From J051 sp040289295 (lineage in GTDB: Bacteria; Armatimonadota; Fimbriimonadia; Fimbriimonadales; ATM1): 6,732 nucleotides of DNA. Location: positions 1-6,732 of the forward strand of contig PSLA01000044.1 in assembly GCA_040289295.1 (NCBI GenBank), given 5' to 3'. The notes under the pieces were generated by a model that was not told where the DNA came from, ran no database searches, and was given only the letters and a program-made list of their open reading frames with translations. Shown piece after piece: positions 1-5,635 of the stretch; within the stretch, counting starts at the first letter, position 1, and the number at the start of each line of letters is the position of its first letter. The position numbers were made by a program, and so were the translations under genes.

Positions 1-213
1 AACTTTTTCGTCATTCGGCGCTAAAAAGTCCACAAAACCTAGGAGTTCTAAGAGTCAACACACTCGTAATACTTGGAGCCAATAGCCCGCCCTCGGCCTC
101 CCGGAGGGTCTTTTGCGCGGTCGGGTGTGCGATAACCGCGAGCCTGGGCCGCCCTCCACGCGGAGGCGTAGAGCATGGCTTATATATGTCTTCTGACGCC
201 CGTTTTGTGACAT
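1..213. other. Intergenic region, no supported gene; GC-rich hairpins
   Basis: I see no credible reading frame here on either strand. The first 80 bases are relatively AT-rich. From about 85 to 170 the sequence is GC-rich and holds two short inverted repeats. One is at 90-94/104-108, followed by a TCTTTT run. The other is CCTCC 153-157 against GGAGG 162-166 with a 4-nt loop and no T run on either side. An AT-rich TATATATG stretch lies at 181-188. This would be the 3' flank of the decayed sigma-like gene, and possibly also the 3' flank of a + strand gene left of the window. No tRNA or attachment site was recognised. Confidence 0.5.
90..114 (+). terminator. Possible weak rho-independent terminator
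   Basis: CCCTC (90-94) can pair with GAGGG (104-108) across a 9-nt GC-rich loop, and TCTTTT follows at 109-114. The stem is only 5 bp and the T run is interrupted, so this is a weak candidate. It would end transcription arriving from a + strand gene to the left of the window. Confidence 0.3.
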
Positions 214-675
214 CTACCCTCCGGGATTCGCCTTAATCCACCCTCGGAGCGCGTCGCGAAGGCGCCGTCTCAGACCCGCCGAGTGCCTCCCCCGCCTCGC
301 TGTACGAAAACCGGTTGAGCAGCACCATCCTGAGCAGCGAAACGTCCTCCGCAGAGTCAATGCCGGCAACGCGACACACCTTGAGCAGAGCCTCGACAGC
401 CGCATGGTCTGCGGCCGCGGGCGGGATCTCGGCTTGCGCCTCGCGGGCGAGCGCCAGCCGGATTCCTTCAACGCGCGGCGTCGCCGTAGGAAGCTGTGCG
501 TTTCGTACCGAGCCACGGCTCGGAGCAGCGCCGAGTTCCCGACATACTACGGGCCCCACTTCAGGCACACGACCAGCACGGCCTGCGACACGACATCCGT
601 CGCGTCCTCTGCCGAAAGACCGAACCTCGCCACCATCTCCTGTTCGAGCAGACCCACTGCGCTAAGACCGTCCAT
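214..675 (-). pseudogene. Degenerate ECF-type sigma-70 family sigma factor
   Basis: Reading the - strand from ATG at 675, the first 42 codons resemble sigma region 2 (RFGLSAEDATDVVSQAVLVV, then LKWGP) and stop at TAG (547-549). The same frame continues past the TAG with YVGNSALLRAVARYETHSF and an arginine run, like the end of region 2 of small sigma factors. The sequence then makes protein-like sense only in another frame (RVEGIRLALA... through EALLKVCRVAG and SLLRMVLLNRFSYSEAGEA, about 480 down to 270), which matches sigma region 4 with its helix-turn-helix (FSYSEAGEALGGSET). The basic end (RRRLRDALRGWIKANPGG, stop at 214) is back in the first frame. One nonsense codon plus two compensating frameshifts, near 475-490 and 262-275, break the gene. 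In the frame of the first 42 codons the middle is an implausible Arg/Cys-rich string, which supports the shifts. A live sigma factor damaged by assembly errors is the alternative. There is no anti-sigma partner in the window. Confidence 0.6.
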
Positions 676-721
676 ACTTTGATGTTACCTTCTCACTCGA
701 AACTGTGGCCGTGTAGCACAA

Positions 722-750
722 TTGACAGTGCGACTCTTTTGTCATGTTAT
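722..750 (+). promoter_or_regulatory. Sigma-70-like promoter for the head-gene cassette
   Basis: A perfect TTGACA (722-727) is followed after 17 nt by TGTTAT (745-750), which matches 4 of 6 bases of the -10 consensus. Transcription would start near 757, about 90 nt before the protease/scaffold gene. A 7-bp inverted repeat, CACAATT (717-723) and AATTGTG (781-787), overlaps the -35 box and lies downstream of the start. It could be an operator, but such short repeats are common by chance. The site is also upstream of the divergent broken sigma-like gene. Confidence 0.5.
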
Positions 751-848
751 ACCGCATTATGTAGATTAGGCGTACATTGGAATTGTGTCTCGACGCAGGA
801 CGTTGACGCAGCGCGGCATGGAGTCCGAACTGGTTTGCGGAGCGACGA

Positions 849-1796
849 ATGCGCGCCGCTAATGACGAACGAAGGAGGCTTACACTGAACGGAATGGAAA
901 ACCGAGGCTCGGAAGCCACGACAGACGCTGCCAAGTTGCTTGCCGAGGCCGCTGCGCTCGGCCCAGGCTACCGAGGTACAAGGCTAAAGATGTCGGACGA
1001 TGAACGAGTGCAGCGCGCAAAGGAGCTGATGCAGCTTTGGGACGACGAATCTCTCGGCCCGGCGCCTGAGTACCTGGTCCGGCTGAGCCAAGGCGAGCTT
1101 CAGCAGTGGCTGGAACGACGCGCCAAGCTGTTCGAGATCGGCGAATACGACGACAAAGGTCTGGTCGTTCGCGAGGAGGATCTACAACGGCTCGCGGACA
1201 ACTTCGAGTTTCCGGTCGGCGTGTTGATCGAGCACATTGAGAACCCTCTCCGCCTTGGGTATCTCACTTCGGTCGAGGCGCTTGGCCCAGAACTGTTCGG
1301 CACGCTTTCGCTGACGCCTGAGGCGGATACGCTTCTGGAGAAGAGCGGCGCGCGATCCCTCAGTCTAAGCGTAAGTCGTGACTTGGACCGGATCTTTGAG
1401 GTGAGCATCGTATCGAATCCCCGCGTTGAGACGGCGCGGCTGTTCTGTGCAGACTTTCGCGACTCCGCCCCGCGTGGAGTGCAGCGCAAGGTCGCTGAAC
1501 TGCAGGAGCGGCTACGGCAGACGGAAACGGAGCGACTCGTGGACGACCTCGTGCGCAAGGGACAGCTACCGCCCGCGTCGCGCGAGTCCGCGGTCGCGTT
1601 GCTGTTCTCGGCGCGAGAAGAGATACGCGGCAAGGTGGAGGCGTTCTTGGAGTCGCTTCCGCCGGCGTTCCTCCCCGGAGAGATCGTGCCAATGTCGCAA
1701 TCGCGTCCTGAGGTGAGTTCTGAGGAAGCGGACTTCTACGCGCGCACGTTCCCGGATCTCGACCTCGGCGAAATTCTGAAGCGCAGGCGCGTGTGA
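849..1796 (+). CDS. Mu gpI-like prohead protease with C-terminal scaffold
   Basis: This 315-residue protein looks like a phage head maturation protease fused to its scaffold, as in Mu gpI. Proteases of this kind cleave scaffold and themselves inside the prohead. Residues 110-205 carry the protease-like part: a V-I-E-H element gives a likely catalytic His129, then GYLTSVEALGPELFGTLSLT, then a serine cluster (GARSLSLSVSRDL, 167-179) where the nucleophile is expected, then IVSNPRVETARLF. From about 208 to 270 the protein is charged and helical, probably coiled coil, and includes LVRKGQLPPASRESAVAL, typical of the scaffold part of Mu-like proteases. The start is uncertain. ATG 849 has GGAG 6 nt upstream, but a stronger AAGGAGG at 872-878 precedes CTG 885 (6 nt) and ATG 894 (15 nt), so the true protein may be 300 or 303 residues. 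Two hairpins follow the stop. The family call is firm in outline; the exact catalytic serine is inferred. Confidence 0.75.
   Translation: MRAANDERRRLTLNGMENRGSEATTDAAKLLAEAAALGPGYRGTRLKMSDDERVQRAKELMQLWDDESLGPAPEYLVRLSQGELQQWLERRAKLFEIGEYDDKGLVVREEDLQRLADNFEFPVGVLIEHIENPLRLGYLTSVEALGPELFGTLSLTPEADTLLEKSGARSLSLSVSRDLDRIFEVSIVSNPRVETARLFCADFRDSAPRGVQRKVAELQERLRQTETERLVDDLVRKGQLPPASRESAVALLFSAREEIRGKVEAFLESLPPAFLPGEIVPMSQSRPEVSSEEADFYARTFPDLDLGEILKRRRV
872..878 (+). promoter_or_regulatory. Strong Shine-Dalgarno inside the annotated protease start region
   Basis: AAGGAGG lies within the longest reading of the protease gene. It matches the sites before the cement and gpT genes, which sit 7-9 nt from their starts. 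Here the nearest in-frame start-like codons are CTG 885 (6 nt away) and ATG 894 (15 nt away). It suggests that translation starts later than ATG 849, possibly at a CTG codon. Confidence 0.5.
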
Positions 1797-1813
1797 CGCG
1801 CGGGCAAGAGAAT

Positions 1814-1858
1814 GGCCGGGGTCGAGAGACTCCGGCCTTCGTGCCTTGTTGGCACTTT
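1814..1858 (+). terminator. Tandem hairpins after the protease/scaffold gene
   Basis: The first stem is GGCCGGGGTC (1814-1823) with GACTCCGGCC (1828-1837), 10 bp with one G-U pair, closed by a GAGA (GNRA) tetraloop. A second stem, GTGCC (1841-1845) with GGCAC (1851-1855) around a TTGTT loop, is followed by TTT. The first stem is very stable but has no long U tract, so it may act as an attenuator, an RNA-stability element or a rho-independent terminator. Its position, 17 nt after the stop, fits reduced read-through or 3'-end protection. Confidence 0.6.
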
Positions 1859-2154
1859 GCGCTCCTACTTTCTTGCGTCTGCGCTTCAGCAGGGCGAGCA
1901 CGCCGACTCCGGGCGCAATGATGGTCGCAGCGCGCAGCAACTGAATTGTAATACAACATCCCAAGTAGATTCGCTTGCCCTGCGGAACTGATCAGCGTCG
2001 TCGGTCGGGTTCGTCACATTCAACAGTTGGACCCAATCGCATCGGTCGAGCAAAAGCAGATTGCCGATCGGCGGGAATCTCTCCTTATGTGCATGTGAAT
2101 GATTTGAGATTCGCTCGCTCGCGACGCCTGATCGTTGCACAGCGAAGCAGAAAC

Positions 2155-2160
2155 AGGAGG
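2155..2160 (+). promoter_or_regulatory. Shine-Dalgarno that decides the TTG start of the cement gene
   Basis: AGGAGG ends 9 nt before TTG 2170. No in-frame ATG or GTG lies at a suitable distance, and the protein family begins close to this point, so TTG is the start. Confidence 0.75.
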
Positions 2161-2169
2161 TCATTGTAA

Positions 2170-2607
2170 TTGGCAGCACTTACGAAAGCATATGAGGCGA
2201 AGCATCGTCCAACGCTGATTCAGCAGTACAAGGTTGCCGGGTCAACGACCATCTACAAGGGGGCGCTCGTGGGGACGAACTCGAGTGGCTATCTTGTTCC
2301 GATGGCACACGGCATAGCAAACCTGAAGTTTGTCGGAATCGCTGAAGAGACTGCTGACAACTCGGGCGGCTCGAACGGCGACAAGGCTTGCAACGTCGCA
2401 AAGTCCGGCAGCGGCGTGTACGCCGACGCGGGAACCGCAACCCAGGCGGACATCGGCAACGCGGTCAACGTCGTCAGCGACAACGAAGTGCAGATCGGAA
2501 CGCTGGGCTTGACGAACGTGTACGCGGTCGGTGTCCTTGTCGCGCTCGAGACGACGTCCACGGGCGTGGCGGGGCTTCGCGTCCGCATTGACACCAAGGT
2601 GAACTAA
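2170..2607 (+). CDS. Capsid cement/decoration protein, DUF2190-like
   Basis: This 145-residue protein resembles the small capsid cement (decoration) proteins encoded just before the major head gene in many tailed phages. They bind the outside of the expanded capsid and stabilise it. The recognisable pattern is IYKGALVGTNSSGYLVPM (29-46), FVGIAEETADNSGGSNGD (54-71), a beta-rich KSGSGVYADAGTATQADIG section (78-96), VYAVGVLVALE (117-127) and a closing LRVRIDTKVN. The protein is rich in Gly, Ala, Thr and Val, with no membrane segment or signal peptide, as expected for a beta-sandwich fold. At 145 residues it is a little longer than the usual 110-120; the extra residues are at the N terminus. It starts at TTG with AGGAGG 9 nt upstream. 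Its stop codon TAA overlaps the Shine-Dalgarno of the major head gene, so the two are probably co-translated. Confidence 0.75.
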   Translation: MAALTKAYEAKHRPTLIQQYKVAGSTTIYKGALVGTNSSGYLVPMAHGIANLKFVGIAEETADNSGGSNGDKACNVAKSGSGVYADAGTATQADIGNAVNVVSDNEVQIGTLGLTNVYAVGVLVALETTSTGVAGLRVRIDTKVN

Positions 2608-2612
2608 GGAGG
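2606..2612 (+). promoter_or_regulatory. Shine-Dalgarno that decides the TTG start of gpT
   Basis: AAGGAGG lies 7 nt before TTG 2620 and overlaps the cement stop codon (TAA 2605-2607). This is the strongest ribosome site in the window and serves the gene expected to be translated most. Confidence 0.8.
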
Positions 2613-2619
2613 ACCTGAC

Positions 2620-3605
2620 TTGGCAATCACGAAAAGCGACATTCCCAACCTTCTCCTTCCGGGTCTGAAGACCGAATTCGACCAGGCGTATCGCAATCGA
2701 GTTGAGACGGGCATTGCGCAACAGATTGCGACCGTTGTGAACACGACGATCCCGTCGCAGAAGTATGCGTGGCTCGGCAGCACTCCGACGATGCGCGAAT
2801 TCCTCGACGAGCGCCAGCCAGAGGGCATGCGCGAGTACAACTACACGATCGAAGACAAGACCTTCGAGGCGAGCATCGCCGTTGATCGCCGCGCCGTGGA
2901 GGACGACCAGTACGATCTGATTCGCATTCGCGTCCGCGAGCTTGCTGATCGCGTTGCGGAGCACCAACACAAGATCGTGGTTGAGGCGCTCGCGAAGGGC
3001 TTCACCGACATCGGCTATGACGGCGTTTCGTTCTTCAACACGGCACACCCTACTAGCCCAGGGTCGACGTATAGCAACCGAACGACGAGCGCCCTATCCG
3101 AGGCTGCGCTGGCGGCTGGCATCAACCAGATGATGCAGGGCAACCGCACCTACCGCCTCGAAGAAGGCACGCNNNNNNNNNNCAGGTGCCAGATGATCGC
3201 GGCGAGCCGCTCGGCGTTGTTCCGGACACCCTGCTCGTGGGTCCGAAGTTGCAGTGGGACGCGATCGCGCTCATCGAGAGCCCGGTCGTGGTGTACAAGG
3301 GCAATGCAACGGACAGCGCGCCCAGTACACCATACAAAAACGTGTTCCAGGGCAAACTGAAGCTGGTCGTCTCGCCGTATCTTCGCGGCTCGTATGACGA
3401 CTACTGGTTCCTGTTGGATTCGACGCGCGCTGTGCGGTCGGTGATTCTGCAGCAGCGGAGCGACGTGCCGGTGGAGTTCAGCGCGTTGGAGTCGGGATCG
3501 CAAAGCGAATCCGCCTGGTGGCGCGACCGCTACTTCTATGGCGTGCGCGCTCGCTACAACGTCGGGTACGGCTTGTGGCAGACGGCGTATGGAGCGATTC
3601 TGTGA
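2620..3605 (+). CDS. Major head protein, Mu gpT family (interrupted by assembly gap)
   Basis: The gene encodes the main capsid subunit, which forms the icosahedral head. The N-terminal 184 residues (IPNLLLPGLKTEFDQAYRN, then KYAWLGSTPTMREFLDERQP, YTIEDKTFEASIAVDRRAVEDDQY and VSFFNTAHPT) follow the Mu-like gpT pattern. After 10 N the C-terminal 140 residues continue in another frame with VPDDRGEPLGVVPDTLLVGP, LVVSPYLRG, YWFLLDSTRAVRSVILQQR and a final YFYGVRARYNVGYGLWQTAYG, also typical of the family's C terminus. About 324 residues are visible, close to the 305 of Mu T. The frame change is explained by the placeholder gap: with a true gap length of 2 modulo 3 (for example 8 or 11) one open frame results. 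It starts at TTG with AAGGAGG 7 nt upstream. The TGA stop shares its A with the next ATG. It is not a pseudogene on this evidence. Confidence 0.85.
3173..3182. other. Assembly gap of 10 N inside the major head gene
   Basis: Ten N of presumably placeholder length. The frame before the gap leaves one spare base (C 3172), and the good frame after it resumes at 3183. The missing stretch should therefore be 2 modulo 3 long. Judging by the family, only a few codons are missing between the EEGT and QVPDDRGEP segments. Confidence 0.95.
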
Positions 3606-3883
3606 TGAACGGTTTGCTTGACCCCATCACGATCGCGGCGATAATCGTTACGCTGGGCATCGGCGGCGTTGTCGGTGCACTTGCCAACGCCGCGCTCGCC
3701 GGGCGGCGGGTGCGTGATGCTTTTCTGCGCTTCGATGCTGCGTTTAGCGCATACATCTCGCAGCGCGAGGATGAAGCGACCCGCGAGTTGCGCAACCTTT
3801 TCGAGGACCTGGGCGCTTCGATCGCGAGTGCGGATAGTGCTCTCGAAAACCTGCAGCGCGCGCTGAGGCCGAGGCGGCGGTGA
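3605..3883 (+). CDS. Small single-pass membrane protein with helical tail, unknown role
   Basis: I do not recognise this 92-residue protein. One hydrophobic helix spans about residues 8-32 (TIAAIIVTLGIGGVVGALANAA). It is followed by a basic turn (GRRVRD) and a charged, heptad-like helix to the end (AYISQREDEATRELRNLFEDLG, then ASADSALENLQRAL). The C terminus is four basic residues around a proline. The likely layout is a membrane anchor with a cytoplasmic tail. ATG 3605 overlaps the gpT stop by one base and has GGAG 10 nt upstream; longer in-frame starts inside gpT have no such support. Genes of similar size sit between gpT and gp36 in Mu-like clusters (Mu gp35), but those are not usually membrane proteins. 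A holin or spanin-like part, or a membrane tether for head assembly, are possibilities without direct support. Confidence 0.6.
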   Translation: MNGLLDPITIAAIIVTLGIGGVVGALANAALAGRRVRDAFLRFDAAFSAYISQREDEATRELRNLFEDLGASIASADSALENLQRALRPRRR

Positions 3884-4180
3884 CCGAGACGCTCTCGATC
3901 GTCGGCGCCTTCGTCGCGACGGCGGCGTGGATGATGCGGACGGCGATGCGGNNNNNNNNNNCACCAAAACGACATCGCCGGCCGCTTCATCCGGCACCTT
4001 GAAGAGGCGATCCGTGACCAACAGACCCAGAACCGCCTCTTCCGCACCGCGATTCGAGAGTTAACGGGCGCCGTGCGCAAGAACACGAAAGCGATCCAAC
4101 AGTTGATGACACAGGGAGAGAACCATGAGCTTGAACGTAACCCGCGACGCGGTGAAGCGAAAGTGCCGAATCGGCGTTAG
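3880..4180 (+). CDS. Small membrane-anchored coiled-coil protein, unknown role (gap inside)
   Basis: This is too fragmented by the assembly gap to appear as one open frame. GTG 3880 overlaps the previous stop by 4 nt (GTGA) with GAGG 5 nt upstream, and gives 24 residues: MTETLSIVGAFVATAAWMMR, then TAMR. This looks like one N-terminal membrane helix. After the 10 N, 72 residues follow from 3962: HQNDIAGRFIRHLEEAIRDQ, then QTQNRLFRTAIREL and AVRKNTKAIQQLM, a charged amphipathic helix likely to form a coiled coil. The other two + frames after the gap soon hit stops. The frames join if the real gap is a multiple of 3. The end overlaps the next gene by 56 nt, and the last 15 or so residues are basic and may be dispensable. 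Layout and size resemble the preceding protein, so the two may work as a pair. No homology is claimed. Confidence 0.5.
3952..3961. other. Assembly gap of 10 N inside a small coiled-coil gene
   Basis: The second 10-N placeholder. The reading before it ends on a codon boundary at 3951, and the only long open frame after it starts at 3962. The real missing length should therefore be a multiple of 3, not 10. Confidence 0.95.
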
Positions 4181-4577
4181 CGACTACGACACCGAGATTG
4201 ACGACCTGATTGACGAGCAGCTGCCCGTCATCGAGCACGCGATCTTGCAGGAGCACCTCGACGATACATCCAATGCGGGCCTGCAAGCGACGTTGACGCT
4301 TGGTGCGACGGAGGTTGTCGCCGGCGAGTTCCTTGCACAGTCGTACCGCGAGCCGGGCGCAAGTGAGACCATCGCGTTCGCAGACGTGTTCATCGGGAAC
4401 CGATTCGACGGGCGCGCTCGTTCGGACATCGCTGACCCGTTTGGGTTGAAGGCGATGGGTTGGTCGAGGCTCGCGCCTTACCTGAAGCCGAGCGCGCGTT
4501 CACACGCCTCGACGAGCACGCGAATTCGCGTGTCGTCGCCCAAGTTGAGCGCCGAGGAAGGTGACCCCGGATGGTAG
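4125..4577 (+). CDS. Head-tail adaptor (gp6/gp36-like connector) candidate
   Basis: The 150-residue protein starts with an all-helical connector pattern: LNVTRDAVKRKCRIGVSDYD (3-22), TEIDDLIDEQLPVIEHAI (23-40), then AGLQATLTLGATEVVAGEFL (51-70). An extended region with FADVFIGNRFDGRARSDIADP and WSRLAPYLKP follows. Head-tail adaptors of HK97 gp6 or Mu gp36 type have this form: short helices that pack as a ring under the portal, and a variable tail. About 25 C-terminal residues rich in Ser, Thr and Arg look disordered. GGGAG at 4114-4118, 6 nt before ATG 4125, supports the start although it lies within the upstream gene. Its position after gpT and before a closure-like gene agrees with the adaptor role. 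The exact family is not certain. Confidence 0.6.
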   Translation: MSLNVTRDAVKRKCRIGVSDYDTEIDDLIDEQLPVIEHAILQEHLDDTSNAGLQATLTLGATEVVAGEFLAQSYREPGASETIAFADVFIGNRFDGRARSDIADPFGLKAMGWSRLAPYLKPSARSHASTSTRIRVSSPKLSAEEGDPGW

Positions 4578-4873
4578 AGGCAGTGTTTCGCGTCCGGCGC
4601 GTCATCGAGCGGCACGGCGAGACGTTCCATGCGGGCGGAAGCGACCACAAGGGCGTCTTCGGCATCATCTCGTCCGCCGTCGCGAAGCGTTATGCGACGT
4701 CGGCTGCTGTAGACGGCGCGAACCGGCCACTCTGGATGGTCGTTGTTCGCGACGACGACACAACCCAAGTGACGGACACCGTTGTTTGGGCCGGTCTGTC
4801 GCTGACGATTCTTGCGATTGTGGAGCGGCGGCTGCGCGGGGCGGTGGTGCTGAAGGTTATCGTGGCGCATTAG
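4571..4873 (+). CDS. Head closure/head-tail joining protein candidate
   Basis: This 100-residue protein is mostly beta in appearance: VEAVFRVRRVIERHGETF, then VVVRDDDTTQVTDTVVWAGL (57-76), SLTILAIVERRLRGAVVLKV. A small barrel with a basic loop and a final strand pair of this kind is typical of stopper or head-completion proteins (SPP1 gp16 and head-tail joining families), which sit below the adaptor ring and close the filled head. It has no membrane segment long enough to be convincing. ATG 4571 overlaps the adaptor stop (ATGGTAG) and has AGGAAGG 9 nt upstream, so the two are coupled. It is the last phage-like gene in the window; no tail gene follows. A tail-completion protein is the main alternative. 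Confidence 0.5.
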   Translation: MVEAVFRVRRVIERHGETFHAGGSDHKGVFGIISSAVAKRYATSAAVDGANRPLWMVVVRDDDTTQVTDTVVWAGLSLTILAIVERRLRGAVVLKVIVAH

Positions 4874-5083
4874 ACGCGAGGCGGTGGGGAGAAAGAGTCA
4901 CGGCAGATGCGGGCCACACCTGGTAAATATTCGAGATGTTACCCGTATTGGTTATGGTTCTGTGCTCCGTGCTTTCACCTTTTTCGTCACGAGTGTAACA
5001 AAATGGGCTCGAAGGGACGTTAATAGTAATAGGAGAAAACTCAGCCCCGGGCGCGTGCATATCTCCTGTGGAGGGACCTGAAC
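4874..5083 (+). other. Intergenic boundary between head genes and envelope cluster
   Basis: Base composition drops to a more AT-rich stretch between about 4920 and 5040, including TAAATATT at 4924-4931, a CTTTTTCGTCA motif at 4979-4989 and TAATAGTAATAGG at 5021-5033. No clear terminator hairpin follows the closure gene and no complete -35/-10 pair stands out. The best -10-like hexamers (CAAAAT 4999-5004, AGTAAT 5025-5030) have poor -35 partners. The promoter of the three-gene cluster is probably here because the next gene is 210 nt away and of a different kind. Confidence 0.5.
5063..5075 (+). promoter_or_regulatory. Shine-Dalgarno in a small hairpin before the thioredoxin-like gene
   Basis: GGAGGG (5070-5075) lies 8 nt before GTG 5084 and supports that start. 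CTCC (5063-5066) can pair with GGAG (5070-5073) around a TGT loop and would hide part of the site. The stem is only 4 bp, so any control of translation by it would be weak. Confidence 0.4.
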
Positions 5084-5635
5084 GTGAGCGCATCAAAGCG
5101 ACAGGCAATCCGAGAGGGCGGAATCTGCCGGGCGGTCCGCGGTTTAACCAGCTGGTTCGTCCTCGCAGTGGGGTTGTTGGCGATTTGGGCTTGCGTTCGC
5201 TGGTACACGGGCGCCGGTGGCGGTACGGACAGCAGGCACGTGGTGGTGGAGTCAGCCCAGTGGGATCAAAGCCTGGTTGGAGCCACGGTGACAGTTCCGT
5301 CTTCGGATCAGCGCGGAATCCGCATCCCCGGGGCGAAGTACATTCTGCTCTCGTTCTCGTGCTCTGGTTGCGTGAAGCCAGGTGTTCTCGAAGAGGCCGT
5401 AAGGTCTGCAAACCTGCCTGTTGTGCTGGTTTGTCGGGGCCCGCTGCGGCAGGTCCCTGCTGCGCTCCTGGAATCGAGTTTTCCCGCTTGGCTCGTTCTT
5501 GACCAGGAAGCTCACCATGTACCTGCGTCGTTTTTAGACAAGGCGCCGCAGTTGGCGCTCGTAAACTCCGGCAAGATCGTTGAGGTACCGGGTAAGGATG
5601 AAACCGCTGAGATGTTCCTTCGGAGGGCGAGATGA
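5084..5635 (+). CDS. Membrane-anchored thioredoxin-fold protein with CSGC motif
   Basis: The 183-residue protein has a basic N terminus, one membrane helix at about 22-38 (TSWFVLAVGLLAIWACV), and an extracytoplasmic domain of thioredoxin type. A strand YILLSFSCSGC (86-96) ends in the redox motif C93-S-G-C96 at the start of a helix (VKPGVLEEAV). Later come strands PVVLVCRG (112-119) and AWLVLD (135-140), and near the end KAPQLALVNSGKIVEV, with the usual Pro before a strand (P155) and a G-K-I turn. This is the pattern of TlpA/ResA-like or thioredoxin-like thiol proteins. C37 within the membrane helix, C15 near the N terminus and C117 are extra. GTG 5084 has GGAGGG 8 nt upstream. The end overlaps the pseudopilin gene by ATGA, so the two are coupled. 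A redox job on the cysteine-containing products of the two following genes is inferred from context. Reductase or oxidase direction cannot be told from the sequence. Confidence 0.65.
   Translation: MSASKRQAIREGGICRAVRGLTSWFVLAVGLLAIWACVRWYTGAGGGTDSRHVVVESAQWDQSLVGATVTVPSSDQRGIRIPGAKYILLSFSCSGCVKPGVLEEAVRSANLPVVLVCRGPLRQVPAALLESSFPAWLVLDQEAHHVPASFLDKAPQLALVNSGKIVEVPGKDETAEMFLRRAR

Larger units (their letters stand above)
1797..2169 (+). other. 373-nt intergenic region between scaffold and cement genes
   Basis: No credible protein was found; the reading frames here lack a fitting ribosome site and family resemblance. It contains two tandem hairpins directly after the protease stop (listed separately), an 11-nt palindrome TTGTAATACAA at 1946-1956 overlapping a TGTAAT hexamer that matches 5 of 6 bases of a -10 box but has no good -35, a 10-bp palindrome GCCGATCGGC at 2063-2072, and a 7-bp inverted repeat GAATCTC 2075-2081 / GAGATTC 2106-2112. 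The region ends in the Shine-Dalgarno of the cement gene. It may hold a second promoter that raises cement and capsid expression, but no complete promoter is visible. Confidence 0.5.

Noticed and set aside
315..888. Several + strand open frames (315-665, 404-682, 496-888) left of the protease gene
   Set aside because: Those up to about 680 mirror the sigma-like gene on the other strand and have low-complexity Ser/Arg composition; 496-888 runs through the promoter region without a ribosome site.
761..1971. Shared 7-mers GTAGATT and GAATTGT upstream of the protease gene (761-767, 780-786) and of the cement gene (1965-1971, 1943-1949)
   Set aside because: The order is swapped and the spacing differs. 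Several shared 7-mers are expected by chance between regions of this size.
2063..2072. Perfect 10-bp palindrome GCCGATCGGC as an operator
   Set aside because: Around six such palindromes are expected by chance in this length, and nothing else marks it as a binding site.
2242..3048. 268-codon open frame on the - strand opposite cement and gpT
   Set aside because: It is the complement of two recognised phage genes, has an unfamiliar Arg/Val-rich composition and no ribosome site; a GC-rich shadow frame.
3..4989. 11-nt direct repeat CTTTTTCGTCA at 3-13 and 4979-4989 flanking the head cassette, as attachment sites
   Set aside because: About five 11-mer repeats are expected by chance in a window of this size, the match does not extend, and no integrase is visible.
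5068..5502. 144-codon + strand frame overlapping the thioredoxin-like gene
   Set aside because: Gly/Arg-rich shadow whose ATG overlaps the Shine-Dalgarno of the real gene; no family resemblance.
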